Assembly: GCA_964023275.1 (NCBI GenBank)
Contig: OZ029921.1
Coordinates: 15,789,306 to 15,853,305 of the forward strand
Direction of reading: 5' to 3'
Origin: Norana najaformis
Taxonomy: Eukaryota > Annelida > Clitellata > Crassiclitellata > Hormogastridae
DNA length: 64,000 nucleotides
Each line of letters starts with the position of its first letter. Within the stretch, counting starts at the first letter, position 1. Below, one piece after another: positions 36,370 through 49,685 of this stretch. Under the pieces are notes generated by a model, which saw only the letters and a list, made by a program, of their open reading frames with translations, did not search any database and was not told the origin of the DNA. The position numbers and the translations under genes were made by a program.

Positions 36370-39300
36370 GTTTCACCTTACATGCATGCATATATAATTA
36401 TATAATATGTACACATACGTATACCTTTTTGTATATGTACATGTGGGCCTTATGGATGATGAACATAGGCGTATATGAATGTATGCTTATAAAAATAAAA
36501 ATGGTGAGTCATTAATAAGAATTCGGTGACTCGTAAACATAGAGCTAACTGTAAATAACATGTTATTCGGGCAGACGTATTGCCCACTCCTGGTTATTAT
36601 CTGCAAAGACCTAAGGGAATGAATATTCTCCCAGAGCTTAGGATTATTCACAAGATGTCTTCTGCTCGAGATTTATAGTGTAATAAATGCTGCGAAGAAA
36701 CTTTTCACTGGAGTCTATATCGGCCTTTGAATCATACTTTGCATTTCTTGAAAGAATTTAGCTGATTTTGACAAGGGATGCCTTTGAGACATACATCTCA
36801 TTCTCTTCACGCTGCTAATCTACTTCCTTATCTTCTTGTTCTTCTTTTGATTCCAACTTTTTAGTTCCAACTTTTCTATTCCAATTTTAAGTTTTCCAGC
36901 TCTTTTGTCGTTCTTCTTCCATCTCGTAATTGTCCTCTCTTTTCTGCTTCTGAAATTACATTACTTCCCGGCTATTCCGCTTCAACATCCTCCTCATCAT
37001 ATTCTCTTCTTTCTCCAGTGTCTTCATCTCTCTTCTTCCTGTTTCTCGTGTTCTGTTCATTTTCCTAATTGCATTCCTTCTCATATTCCTCCTTCTGTGT
37101 TTCTCCTTGCATATTCGTCTCTCCGCTGCTCCTCTGCTATTTCTCATCTCATCTAATTCCTCGTGTTTTTACAAAACTTTTATGAGGATCAGTTTAGGCA
37201 TCCTAACTGCAAAAACGCCCGTTTCACTGGCATAGCTTTCTGACCTAATAACATCTATGGCGCTGACTTATTCAAAGTCAGAACGCTGGAACCAACGATG
37301 CGTCAAAATATATCAGGACAACAATGAGCGTTCCGCTGTTAAACAAGAATAGGTTATACTTGGACGAAATCTCTTTTCATCGTAGCATTGTTCACGGTTG
37401 ATATGGTCCTACATCAGTTCCTAGCCTCTCCCTCACTTGCTTGCCATAAAGTGTCGCTGGCTGATCACGCAACAGCGACGAAATGAAAGAACGTTCCTTC
37501 TCCGACCCTAAATGCAATGTGGCTTGAATAGTCGCAGAAATGAATTGTCTGATGAAAAGTGTTTGAGGCCTTCAGTCAGACACTTTGGCCTTGTTACCAT
37601 GAGCAGTCAAGTGAATTTTTATTTATGATAATGCCTGACTGCCTGCATACCACAAGACACTGAATGTCCTTTATTACAAAACAACGCATTATTTGGCTGT
37701 TGACGGCGAGAGGCAAGGAGGGAGCGGTCTACCCGTCGGACGAACGCAATAATATTTGGCTGTAGACGGCGTTACGGTGACTCTATTACCAGACAGCTTA
37801 TGCTTATGTTCTAGGAACACAGGCGTCTGCTGTCAGAAGGCATCTTTTTAAGAGTGTCATCGAATGGTGTGAAAATCTCCTCCCGCACTGAAGTCTATTT
37901 TTGGCGGTCTAACCAATTCTAGTCTCGTAACGAGAGCTGAATATGATGAAGCAACATGCTGGCTGCTCTCTCCGGCGGTGGCTCATCTCGCACGGCAGTT
38001 GCGACAGCCGACAGCCTCTTGCATGTGTTAAGCATCACCAATTGCACAGCCGCTGGACGAACACAACGGCGTGCGAAGGACAGTCATTAGACTTGCTGAA
38101 AAGCCAATGACCAGGAATTAAGTTGTCAGCCGTCAACCTGCTTTATATCTCGTCCGAAGCGGCTTACTGCTGCCCATAAAGTTTAATCTCACGTCGCCTC
38201 CACCGGCGTCGTCTCTGCTTCTGGCTTTGCGGCTCCTTTGGATTCTCGGGATAGACCACTCCCTCCTTGCCGTTACGTCCTCCTCCTCCTTCTTCTTCCA
38301 CTCCCGTTACCGTATACCACGTCTCAAATGCTACTAGGCGACCAGAAGTACTTATGCATGAATGAAGTGATTGCTTGCCCTTATAGGCCGATGATTTCTT
38401 GCGAAGAGAAATCCTTCATAAGTTTAGAAGCGAACGGTGTTAAACGCGGGTTGTTAGGAAGTGCAATGGCTAGCACCGATACATACAATAGACAATGACA
38501 CAACGGATCATACGTACCACTGAATGCGGGTTAGAACACTTGCAACTCTTGTGATAGGAAACCTTTATAATCCTTATGAAATATATGAAAAATCTTCCAC
38601 TTAATATTGATTAAATAGCAAGAGAAAAATACAAGCATAATGCAATAATAAGTTGCAAAAGTTTTGTGTTGCTGTTGTCAAAAGGACAACCCTGAAAGGA
38701 TCAACAAATCAGCAAAATTCTCGCTAGCTATCGCTAACTATCATATATGCAATATCGGCAAATATCTTTGAAACATTAATGCACGTCATCATTTTTGAAA
38801 GGAAGCATATTCGGGTAACTGGATTCACATTGAGAGTGGTCTAATCGAAAAGAAATTGATTCTGCGCCCAATGTGGATGGAATTCAGTGGGATGATTGAT
38901 CGGCTGAGCAAAGGCACAGAAGTTAAATCTGTTGACCAGCAGTAGACCATCCGCAACATCTTACTTACGATGACCAGCTTCTTCGTCTTCCATCTAGCGA
39001 CTTTTTCACGTGCAACTGGCTGTATGGTTTATACTCGAGCTCTGGACAAAGGATATTCCATTTCGGCAATGGATTGATGCTTTCAGAGGTCGTGCTATAG
39101 GCGCAGCTATTCCTAAAACAGTTTGCTCAGCAAGTGTTAGTCTTGGTTCAGATTCTCGCCTTTTGCATCAACGAATTCAAATCCATATTTTCACCTCGAA
39201 TCGATGCTACGATCTCAAGCTTATCGAAAATGCATGTATATCTGTTCTTGGCAGTAATCCTAACATGGTTACCTTGGTCATATGCGACTATCCATAGCTA

Positions 39301-39600
39301 GCAGTTGAGCAAAACGTTTTGAGGAAAATTGAAGAGCTTAGTATTCATTTTTCATCTTTTCCACAGCTTCTACTTTTGTTGCTGTGATTTGGACTTCGGA
39401 ATCAATAGTAGGCTAACCGCCGTCACTGCTGCATATAGCTGCAGCACTGGCAGAGCTAGAGTTTCCGACATATGGGCAAAGGGAAGAGAATTCCCCTGGG
39501 GCACAACAGTTCAGGGCAGATTCCGTTAGCATACATTATAACGTGAAGAACCGGCGTGTAATTTGGAGGGCGACTTGGGTCAAAAGGTTAATTGGGGTCA
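36370..39600. other. Intron 1 sequence, no gene recognised
   Basis: Includes a pyrimidine-rich stretch near 36830-37150 and a short direct repeat (ATTTGGCTGTTGACGGCG near 37690, ATTTGGCTGTAGACGGCG near 37755). The open frame 39010-39297 shows no domain signature. Confidence 0.35.
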
Positions 39601-39627
39601 TGGCCACCGTATCTCCCAAGTACATCT

Positions 39628-39715
39628 GCGCACTGGGTGATAGCAGCGTTTGCCTTACAACTCTGTGTTCGGAGTTCGAATCCCGTTGCCTAATAAGAAA
39701 CTGGCGCTTCTTGTT
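39628..39715 (+). mobile_element. tRNA-like SINE head
   Basis: CACTGGGTGATAGCAGCG (A-box-like TAGCAGCGTTTG) is followed by TTCGGAGTTCGAATCCCG, which contains a B box. A short body follows (TAATAAGAAACTGGCGCTTC). Probably a truncated SINE, not a tRNA gene. Confidence 0.5.
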
Positions 39716-41377
39716 CAATGCCCGTGTGGCTCGAATTGAAACATTGACTCCAAAATGTCCTGTTGTTGGATTGGTGTTGTCGCGGTTGCACTTACAGCCG
39801 AAATATTCTTCAGTCAGTACAACATACCACTAAGGTCTAAGCTGAAAAGTGAAAACTTTATCGTGTCTTAACTTGACCGTTCTTTGATTCAGCCTAACAT
39901 AGCTTTTCAATAAATTAAGGAGCTGCATATGGTGTAAGGTAAGGTAATACAAGGTTATATGTTAGATTATGTAAGATCAGACAAAGCAAGTAAATGTCAA
40001 GGCAAGGCAGGAGAAGCCAGCAAAGGTAAGGCAAGTTAAATGTCATTAGGCGCTGAAATGGATAGTGCGTGATATCAGCCTTTATGAGAGCTTAGAGCTC
40101 TAACTGGTTCTGAGTAATTGCGCTGACGTAAGCAGATGCATCCATACAAGATCAGAGGAGTCGTCAATCAGCGGATTAGGCGCATGCACGTCAGACTACT
40201 CGATCTAAATGCGCTGATTTTGCCTGAAGTCAAAGTCGATTTATATGTAGAGGAAAATACAGAAGAGAAATAGGTGTTGTGTTTGCAATGATATGTATAT
40301 ATATATTGTTGCAGATTGTCTCGGGATGCGTAACAGGGTATCATATTTAGAAAAAAATATGTCTTAAGTTATTTGCAAGCGTAACGTGACTCACGCAGAG
40401 CAACAAGCGATCGACTTCGGGCGGCGAAATACATCGCGAAGAGACAAACAAAACGTCCATCAAGAGACGGTGATTAAAAACGGCTAAAAAAGAACCAAAC
40501 CGGCAAAAAACCATTCAGAAGAACCAAACAAATCATTCTCGCAGAGACTTCAACACGACTAGTCGAATGAGAGGTTTCTAGACTTTGCTGTACAAATGTC
40601 CTGTTAGGATATAGGATATTACAGAAAGCTTTTAAACTTAGGCACCGTTAAAGCGTCTTTGGCTGTAACTGACGGATGGCAAGCACTCGAGGATATTGTG
40701 GATGGCTATTCTTGTTTCTATTTATCTCATAAGTTCTTCGAAAACTTATTCAAGATATCTTAATAGAATTGCGGTCGAAGTTGTTCTTCTAAAGAAATCG
40801 GATAAGAATCCTTATTACTTCCTAATGCTTTTCCCTCTTTATGCTCTTCTTATCTTCTGTAGCAACAATCATATTTTTCCGTCTTCTGCTTGTCTTTTCC
40901 TTGTCTTGGTTGATCTATTTCTCTTTCGTCCGTAACAGTTTTCTACCTTTTATGATTCCACTGTCCTTATGTTCTTCATTTCCCTTCTAAATTCTCCATT
41001 TCTTTTGTCATTTATATTTCCGTTTCCATTGTTCGTCAAGGTAGTCGCGAGCCTTAAGGCGACACGCCATACCCCAACCCAAGTGGAATGTCAGTGTCAA
41101 AACTCGTTCCACTGCGGCACTGCCTCTAGCGACAGGAAAAATCGAGTAAGAATGAGATGGAGAAATGACAAAAAAAGGGTGATTGAGGGAGTAAGGACTA
41201 CATGGAAGGAGGGATGGAAAAAGGAGCAGAGATGTAGAAAGTGACCAAGGAAAAGGCTTAAAGATAGATGGAGGGACTCAGAACTTCCTGGCGACAGACA
41301 GCGCATAGAGCGCCAGAAATTCACTTGAGTGCTAAATTCATTCTAGAGTCTGAGGGAGGGACAGAAAGAGAGAGGAA

Positions 41378-41800
41378 GGGAGAGAGACAGGGAGAGATTG
41401 AGAGAGAGAGAGGCAGAGAGAGGCTGGCAGCATCTGTTGTTCGCAATGCTTCGTCGATTCCCAGGAGACAAGCAATTACGCCAGATGATAATTTAGGAGA
41501 AGAATAAGGAAACGCCGCTCCTCCTCCTTCTCCTTTTCCTCCTCCTCCTTCTCCTTTTCCTCCTCCTCCTTCTCCTCCTCTTACTCCTTCTCCCCCTCCT
41601 TCTTGGTTACTACATCTCAAGGCTAATCGCTCCACCGAAAGGACTTCGGAATGACGCAGGAAATGACGGTCCAAAGGAAGAACGGAAGGATGGACGGAAG
41701 AACGGAAGGACGGACCTGTGATGTGGCAAGCAAGGATGGTATCGGTCGGTGACTATGAAATCTGCCTTTGACTGGATGACACAGGGAAAGAGACTGCTGC

Positions 41801-41856
<56 letters not shown>

Positions 41857-41957
41857 CAGCAAGAGAGAGAGAGAAAGAGAGAAAAAAAAGAGAGAGAGAC
41901 AGGGAGAGAGACAGAGAGAGAGACAGAGAGAGAGAAAGAGAGAGACAGAAAGAGAGG

Positions 41958-41989
<32 letters not shown>

Positions 41990-42245
41990 AAGAGAGAGAG
42001 AAAGAGAGTAAGAAAGAGAGAGAGAGAAAGAGACAGACAGAGAGAGAGGACGAGAGAGACTAAAGGTAAAGTGAGCACAGAAAGAAGACAACGAGGAAGA
42101 AAAGAACAAAAGCGGATGGATGGATGGATGAAAGGATTGATGGGTCGATGGATGGATCAATGGATCTATGGATGGATCGATGGAAAGTTCGATGGATGTT
42201 ATCAATCCATGGACTTATTGACAGATCGACGGATCAATAGATCGT
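41378..42245. repeat. Cluster of purine/pyrimidine arrays
   Basis: GA-rich tract at 41378-41440, a TCC/TTC pyrimidine tract at 41516-41600, a long (GA)n-based tract at 41801-42060 and a degenerate GGAT array at 42114-42245. All long frames across them are low-complexity artefacts. Confidence 0.9.
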
Positions 42246-42804
42246 TCAATGTTTCCAATCTGCAAGTGGAGTAAGGAGAAAGATGGGAAAGCAAAAGATG
42301 AATGAAGAGTCTCCCTCCCTCCATCTTACTTCCATTCATTTATTGATTTACTTATCCTTCCATCTGTCTTGCACATGCTGGATCAACAGATGTATCGATT
42401 GCTAGGTGGATCGATCGGTGGGTCGATAGGTTGATCATTGACGCATGATTGCTTGCATGGATAGCGCAAAGAAGTAAGAAGAGAGGAAGCGAATAGAAGT
42501 TATGAATGAAGCGGGTATACAACGAGCGGTAGAAGAAGCAGGGTGGGGGACAGAAGGGTCTAATGGCCGGCAGCCGTAAATCCCTCAGAGAGGGAGAGAG
42601 AGGGCCAGCGTCATTTCCTCGTGTAAGCGACCGAGGCTGCGCCCTCCAGTTCTCGTAAATCCGCATATATACCGATAGGAGCAACGAGCGCTCTCTGGAC
42701 GCCGGTCAGAGTGATGCGCATGCTCCACCGGAACTGGAAATCAGAGGCTGTCCGGTGGCGTGCGAAAGCCGGACCACGATTTAGGTAATTGAATTGAATT
42801 AAGA

Positions 42805-42870
42805 ATTTTTATAGCGACTGCGTATTATGGACGCATATAGGCACCGAAAACAGGCATAAGTCGTGCTTAG
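42805..42870 (-). repeat. Retroposon 3' tail with (AATTC)n
   Basis: The reverse complement reads GCAGTCGCTATAAAAATTC then TTAATTCAATTCAATT. It has the same organisation as other tails: GCGCTATAAAA-like motif, then a short tandem repeat. Confidence 0.55.
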
Positions 42871-42879
42871 AACATCCGC

Positions 42880-43225
42880 ACTCACATAAACACACACTCA
42901 CACATAAGCACACACGTACACATAAACACTTGCACACACTCACACATAAACTCACACACAAACACACACATAAACACACACATAAACACACACATAAACG
43001 CACACATAAACGCACGCATACATAGCACACATACACATAAACACACATACACACACATATGAACACATACACAAACATACATACATAAACACAAATACAC
43101 ACATAAACAGACACATATAAACACACATATAAACACACACATAATCACACATAATCATACACTTAATCACATACACAATCACACACACACATAATCACAC
43201 GCACATAATCACACACACGTACAGG
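42880..43225. repeat. (ACACATAA)n-type array
   Basis: About 345 bp alternating CACACA with TAAA, TAAT and ATAC variants. Confidence 0.9.
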
Positions 43226-43229
43226 AAGG

Positions 43230-44485
43230 AAGATGGCATAGCTAGCGATTTGTCCCTCTTTGCACATGGTTCGATCCACCTTCTGTGCGATGTTTATGTA
43301 TGTTTAATCGATAAATATTCGTGTTTTAGTTTCCTAACGAAAACTGTTGTTAACATTAACAGAGTGTGTTTAGAGCCAGCTTCCCAGAGTTGAAGAGGGT
43401 TTATGTTAGAAGTGACAGCAACACAAAGAGGTTTACATTGAGGGAGGTCGAAGCAAGCAGTTGCATCTATTGAGGTCTACTGCGCGTAGTCCATGTAAAC
43501 GCCCTGGGGCAAAATTTTACGCGCATATGTGCCTCAACATATGTTTAGAATTACCCAAAAGGAAGTTGAATAGTGGTAATTACTGCTCTGTATCATCACC
43601 TCAGCAAGATATAGAGCCAATGTGTTTCTGTTCGGTGTAAAACCTAGTTTCTTCTGACTGAATGTTGAGTGAGTGAGTGAGCGAGCGAATGAGTGAGAGA
43701 CAGACAAAGAGAAAGCAAGACAGAGAGAGACAGAGAGAGACAGATAAAAAGTGAGTGAGAGCCAGAAGGACCTTTTGATAAAGAAACGAAGAGATGCAGA
43801 ATTCAACGCAGAAAGATGGAGAAAGACCGAGAAAAGCAACAGAGAATTTTATAGACAGAAACTGAAAGTCAAATAATGACGAATATCGAGATATAGCGAT
43901 AGACGCAGGTACTGCGAGGGACTAGACAAAGAGACAGACAGACAGACGGAGACAGACAATAGGTCAGAGAGAGTGAGAGAGAGAGACTCTGGCTTAATTA
44001 AAAATAAAAGTCCTGTTTGATGGTTATCACTGATATTTCAGGAGGCCAATATGATCACATAAATCCAGAGCTTAAATGGCTCAACTTGATTCCCAGTGAA
44101 CGCCTGAATCGTTTCAAACTGTGTCACTGTGTAATAAAAACTTTAATATAATTATTACAATGTGGTCAGTGAGAAAGCTGGTTCTTAGGACAATCACTGA
44201 AGTCGGTGCTTACATATTGGAATGTGATTAATGACATTGCTAATTCTCAGGTCAGTTAGTGCTTAAGCCTATTTGTTAATGCTATAATGGGTAATTAATT
44301 AAGGAGAGTTGTCAAGATATTATTTTTTGAGAATTTACTGAGTAAAAATACGAATGTCGAAATCAAGTTCTGTATTCCAATAACCTAGCAAACGATTCAT
44401 CGTTGAAGGTTATGACAATTGCATACTTATGCAAAATAATGCAACTGCGTATGTTTGCAATTGGAAGATAAGTATTTCAGCTGGT
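43230..44485. other. Intron 1 sequence, no gene recognised
   Basis: A GAGT/GAGA-rich patch (43665-43760) and an ACAG/GAGA patch (43925-43990) are present. The remainder is unique AT-rich sequence. Confidence 0.4.
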
Positions 44486-44826
44486 AAATTGTAAATTGTA
44501 AATTGTAAACGAACATTTATAAAGCGCCACTTAGGAAACAGTGGCGCTCCCGACTTGAACAAACAAAAAGGATTTCAGGCGTTTGCGAGACTGGGTAGGA
44601 GAGAGACTAAGTAACTGAAGCCGCAGTTCAAGAGGAAGGCAGTTCCAGCTGGAAGGGCCAACAAAGGCAAAGCTCCTGGACTGGGCAGATGTAGTGCGGA
44701 CGCGAAGGACTACCAAGAGACCACGGGTAGCTGAGCGAAGGGAGGCATGGGCAGGCAACGAGGAAACCGGAATACAAAAAGAGGTTAAGTAGGACGGAGC
44801 AGAGCCTAGAAGGCAGTTGCGCATAA
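44486..44826 (-). mobile_element. LINE 3' end (C-terminal RT tail and repeat tail)
   Basis: The minus strand encodes APSYLTSF, LRSATRGLLVVLRVRT, SRSFAFVGPSSWNCLPLELR and RKRLKSFLFVQ, a classic CR1/L2-like C-terminus, without a stop until the natural end. The 3' tail is GCGCTTTATAAATGTTCG followed by three TTTACAA units. It is much better preserved than the copy at 1370-1664. The 5' truncation is near 44826. Confidence 0.88.
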
Positions 44827-44987
44827 GGATTCGCTCTCCACCGTTTTTTCCTTTCTTCCAGAATTCACGCCTTACAGACTCACTAGTTTATAATCGAGAA
44901 AAGATTTTGTGTTTAACAGTTCAAATTTATTTGGTCAGATACAGAATGAGAAATCTGCATTCTCATCAACATCGTATACTTTAGTAT

Positions 44988-44990
<3 letters not shown>

Positions 44991-45053
<63 letters not shown>
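44991..45053. repeat. (AT)n microsatellite
   Basis: 63 bp of AT units without interruption. Confidence 0.97.
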
Positions 45054-45055
<2 letters not shown>

Positions 45056-45134
45056 CTTATAATATTAGATTTCTATGCCTACGAGTAGCTAAGTATATCA
45101 TGTATAATTTGATTTAGATTGTGCTTATGAGTGG

Positions 45135-45185
45135 TGCTTAAGAAGCGCTCTATTAAGTATCTTGATACATGCATGTATATATTCT
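45135..45185 (+). repeat. Retroposon tail, ACAT family
   Basis: CTTAAGAAGCGCTCTATTAA, then GTATCTTGATACATGCATG. Matches 2221 and 25796. Confidence 0.65.
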
Positions 45186-45560
45186 ATATATGCGCATATA
45201 GGCCATGCATTGTACATAAATAGAGAGGAACGAACCACATTTGCATTAAAGACGTATGTTAGATTGAAACAAGAACTCATCTTTTTCGACGGTTGAAACC
45301 TCATTCTGACCCAGATCTGCCAGCCTGGCATCTGTGATGTGGAGTCATGTGCAGCAGCTGAACTCCTTGACCTGTGACCTATATGCTAGAGATGTTGTAA
45401 TTCACAAGTCTGTAAAAATAAGTGTCTTAATAAACGATTTACGACTTATTTTGCCTAGAAGAGACTCGACAGCTCGTTTCTCTAGCCATCTATGCTATCT
45501 GTATGTCTCTGAGTTTGTCTGTCAGTCTTCCTGCTTACCTGTCTGTCTTTCTCTCTAAAT

Positions 45561-45837
45561 ATGTATGTATATATACATGTATGTATGCATGTATGCATGC
45601 ATGTATGCATGTATGCATGCTTGTATGTATGCATGTATGTATGTATGTATGTATGTATGTATGCATGTATGTATGTATGTATGTATGTATGTATGTATGT
45701 ATGTATGTATGTATGCATGTATGTATGTATGTATGTATGCATGTATGCATGCATGTATGTATGTATGAATGCATGTATGTATGTATGCATGTATGCATGC
45801 ATGTATGTATGCATGTATGTATGCATGTATGTATGTG
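45561..45837. repeat. (ATGT/ATGC)n microsatellite
   Basis: About 275 bp, only 190 bp upstream of exon 2 of the secreted-protein gene. It gives 94 to 126 codon artefact frames on both strands. Confidence 0.95.
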
Positions 45838-46027
45838 CTTGTTAGTTTGTATGTTCGTCTGCATGCCGCAGCCTGTATTTTGACTGTCTATGCAGTTCTG
45901 ATAGATCAAGGTTTACTGCTGGCAATGTGTTATTTGTTCCAATAGGCAGCGGCTGGTCAGGCATCTGTAAGTGTTTGACTCGTGGGGCGGTGGCCACGTA
46001 TTTTCATGTGCAGCAGTTGCTTTGTAG

Positions 46028-46169
46028 GGCTTGGATGTGAGTTCCCGATCGACTGGAGAGGCCGATACTTTCAGAGCAGTCTCGGGGTGTTGACAGTTTC
46101 TCAGAGGGGAATTACGACCAAAGGAATCTGCATCGAACGCAGCCGAGACTATTTCCTCTTCTATAATCG
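46028..46169 (+). CDS. Exon 2 of the secreted cysteine-rich protein gene
   Basis: The acceptor TTGCTTTGTAG|GG opens a 142-nt exon closed by the donor AATCG|GTAAGC. It encodes LGCEFPIDWRGRYFQSSLG, then VLTVSQRGITTKGICIERS and RDYFLFYN. The pattern C-x-F-P-x-x-W-x-G-x-(W/Y)-F-Q-S followed by x-G-x-C and a hydrophobic end is what I remember as the first domain of a family of extracellular invertebrate proteins of unknown function (DUF7042-7045 group). It enters in phase 1 and leaves in phase 2. Earlier AGs near 46013 and 46016 would give a different phase and break the match to exon 1. In the model, Cys34 and Cys65 lie here and are probably disulphide-bonded. Confidence 0.85.
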
Positions 46170-48899
46170 GTAAGCAGCGACCTACAGGGCGCGTCAAAAA
46201 TTACTCACCAGCCATGCATCTATTTAGAAATGCATTTAAGAACAGAAACGATTGATCTTTACCGAATACGCTAAACCTATTTCAGCTGTCATAATTGGTC
46301 TTATAATGAATTCTATATAGTACATGTACTTAGGTACTTACAAAGTATTTGAAAAACAACCCTTAGGGCCTATAGGCTTGCACTAGAAAATTAACAAAAT
46401 GAATTATAATTAGTGAATTCTGATCAAACTATATTGAAATTATTTACAATATGGTACGTGTTACAGATTTAGAACAATGTGAAACTGCTGTATATCAGAC
46501 TAAGTGATAGATTAAAGCTATCCGTCTTTCTGAAATAATTTTTGACGAGAGCTTCTAAATTTTCCTCTGCATTCCATTTCTTGACAGCTATTTCATGTTT
46601 TCAGGTTCGGAGTGCTACTTATAGCGCTTCCTTAAATTGCATGGTATCGCATAAATGCTAAAGAGTTCGTGGCACTGCATAGCAATAAAAGCAGTCGAGT
46701 CATTTTCCCTCGGATCGGCTGCTGTTCGGCTTAAATTACAATGCGGCCAAAGATCCGAAGCCTTCTATGACTAGACGGCTCAAAAAACAAACATGAACAA
46801 AAATTGTGTTTTAATTCCACGAAGTCTGAGAGCCAGGAATCCCGTATTCCTCGATCTCAAAAGAGGGATCACAATATCATTCGATAGTAGTTGTGTTATA
46901 GCCAGGGCCGGATTAACCACTCGGGAAACCCCATGCAAACTATGAATGGATCCCGAGTTATATTGCCGATGGATGGATAGGATGTCGTGAAGACATGCTA
47001 TAATCAAAGTCTAGTACGATTGGTTAGTGCTGCATATACTGTGCTTCTGAACTCAGAGACCAAGTACATGTGTGTAATACTGTACGCACAATAGATAATT
47101 TTAATGCTTTGCAGTTTGGAGGCTAAATTAATCTGTTTCAGTTTCTTCTTATATTGATAACATATATCTATGACATGTAATGCAATGTAAACTCCGAAAT
47201 TTCTTAGTCCCACAGAAATGTTGGGTCAGGGAGACAAACCTAAACACCGGCGCTGTATAAACTCAAGCCTATAGATACCCAGGCTGTTGAGTCAGTTTCG
47301 GTGCCAGGTTAGAATCCGGTCGGAGGGGATAGTTTAAAAAGTTTATGCTGGAGTGAAACTCTCCTGGAGAGATGGGAAGCAGAGGCGATGCACAACAGCA
47401 TGAGCGCCTTTTAGCCAGAGGGGGTCCCGTATCTAGATGGAAATTGAGGAGGCTTAGGACAGCAAGAGCCGAAGGGGGGAAGCCGTAGCGACTAGCTGGG
47501 TCCAGCTGGGTCCGGGGCTGAACCTTGGAAACCAACGCATTTTGAAGCATTTATAGTACAAAATTGAGCACATTTTTGGTAGGACGTTTGTCTGCTTTTC
47601 TATAAAATATTATAGTTAACATATCCAAAAATATTCTTTGTAGTTTGATTCTTGTTATCCATCGATGCAATAAAGTCGAGTCACCTATCGGGAAGGGGGT
47701 ACACCTAAAACATCTCATCGGATCTGCACGAATCCCATGTGCGTTGGTCTCGGCCTCAGAGGTTCGGACATAGGCCTACAGAGTATACACAGTTACCATA
47801 AATATATTTCAATGCCAATTTCTTTGACATAGAGATTCTATCTCTAATTTTCTACTTCTATTTCTTTTTATATTTCAAGATAAAAAATTAATAAAACTAT
47901 ACGCATATAAATAAAATACAGATGTGACCTCAGCATTGAATACGTATTGAAAAAAATTGTTTGACTAAAACAGGTAGGCCCTATGTAAAAGCAGCTGGTT
48001 GACTTTTTCATTTCATGGTTGACTTTCTTCATTTTTGCAAGATTGTCATGGTGCAAATTCTCATATTATATAACAACTACTGACTTGGTCCTATGAAAAC
48101 TAGATAGTATAATGAATTCTATGAATTCGATGTCAGTTTTTGTCACTGCAGATGAAATTCTGAATCCAGGCGGGAAACCTCTGGCATCGGGGTTCCATGT
48201 AATTTTATATATTGCATAAAGATTAAGGCCTGTCGAAGACCCGTTACCACGCTAGGTCAAAAAATTACGACACATAGACCTTTGTATCATATATATATAT
48301 ATACAATGTGTGACTATGAACGTTAATGCAATAATTTTATTGAGCCCCGGTCAGTGCGGTGGCATTGAAGGTTCGTCACTAGCCATTAATCTTTAAGAAG
48401 GCATGGTTTTCGTTTTTCTGAACACGGTGTAGTGCTTGCAGTTGTTGCGTCTGAGAGAGCCACACAAGCCAACAACTGACTGTTGACGAAATCTTCAAAG
48501 GAAAACTTATAGACGAATCCAACAGCCATACATGTACATTCTTGTACCATATATAAATGCATATAAATTCAGTCAATGTTGCTAATTCTCCTTATATATT
48601 ATGTAAAGTAGACCTCTACAAGAACCAAAGTCATAACAAGAACTGTTGAGTAACTGTGCTTTGCACTAGCACAAGCTGTATCTAAGTTTATTGTCAAAAA
48701 GACACTCTTTTAAGTACAAAGGCAGAGGTTCCGCGGTGTTCGCGAGTGAAGGAGTTTCCACGGAACTATTTTAGTAAAACGTAATCTTTCCTTCTACAAA
48801 AAATTTTAGATCCAGAAAATAGGACGAACTTTGACGATTCAAATCCTGTTGCCTTTGAACTTTAGGCCTAATTATGATATCGAAAATCAGACACTATAT

Positions 48900-48965
48900 G
48901 TCTTTACCGGAGTTTCCGGTATACGCTACGAATCTGGAAGTCGACGGTTCGAGCCCTATCGTTGA
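48900..48965 (+). mobile_element. tRNA-like SINE head fragment
   Basis: B-box-like CGGTTCGAGCCC (near 48945) is preceded by GTATACGCTACGAATCTGG. The downstream body is not recognisable. Weak. Confidence 0.4.
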
Positions 48966-49644
48966 CAACTTCGAAAGATCGTCGACACAATCCTTATTAA
49001 GTTTAATTAAATCTCACGTGAGACATTGATTGGCAGCTAGTTGACCTTCTTCTAGTATATATGAGTGGGGTCAGGTAAAAGCAGTGGGGAGTTTAATTCA
49101 ATCCGTCATACGTCTGAGTCGTGCAAAGTCGTAAGCCTTGATGACGCAGAAATGATATTTGATATACGACACATACTCCGCATTAGACAGATTCTACATA
49201 ATAATGATATATATGCAGACTAGGAAATATATATGTAGACTTGGAAATTAAATGGAGTACTATGACATAGGCGTGTGCAATAAATAGTATCCTGTCTCAC
49301 CTTATCTTAACTTACCTAACTTAAACTTACCTGTTGCTGCATTTGGACATTCACTTTTGTTCAGCTTACCGTGTGGCTCAAGGCGCCATTTCAGCCTCTT
49401 CCACTGGAACCGATGCATTAAATTATTTTGCGTTACCTTACCTATAGCTGACCATATAATCGAATTCAAAGAGATCTCGTGGGACAACTCTGGTCAAATT
49501 GGAGTATCGGAGAATCGAAATTGTTTGGGGGTTTGGGCGTCCTGCATGATATGAGCTCAATTCGTACATTTGTGACGTTTATTCTTTCTCTGTATGTTTA
49601 TTTTCTAAACGTGCCCTGCTGTCAAATCCCACGTGACGAACGCC

Positions 49645-49685
49645 TGCAACTGGCGCTATATAAATACGGACAGTTGAAAATAATT
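49645..49685 (+). repeat. Retroposon 3' tail
   Basis: AACTGGCGCTATATAAATACGG matches the tail motif shared by several families in the window. Confidence 0.5.

Noticed and set aside
35930..36515. Long open frames rich in Met, Tyr, Cys and Val or Thr and His
   Set aside because: They are translations of an ATGT/ATGC microsatellite, which has no stop in most frames. The same applies to 11153-11561, 17573-18051 and 45482-45909.
46902..46917. CAGGGCCGGATTAACC as the end of another hAT element
   Set aside because: It resembles a hAT terminus, but I found no complementary end nearby and no 8-bp duplication, so I do not annotate an element.
47269..47550. Minus-strand 93-codon frame with Pro and Leu-rich composition
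   Set aside because: No domain signature. The segment looks like part of an old repeat and has no splice or promoter context.
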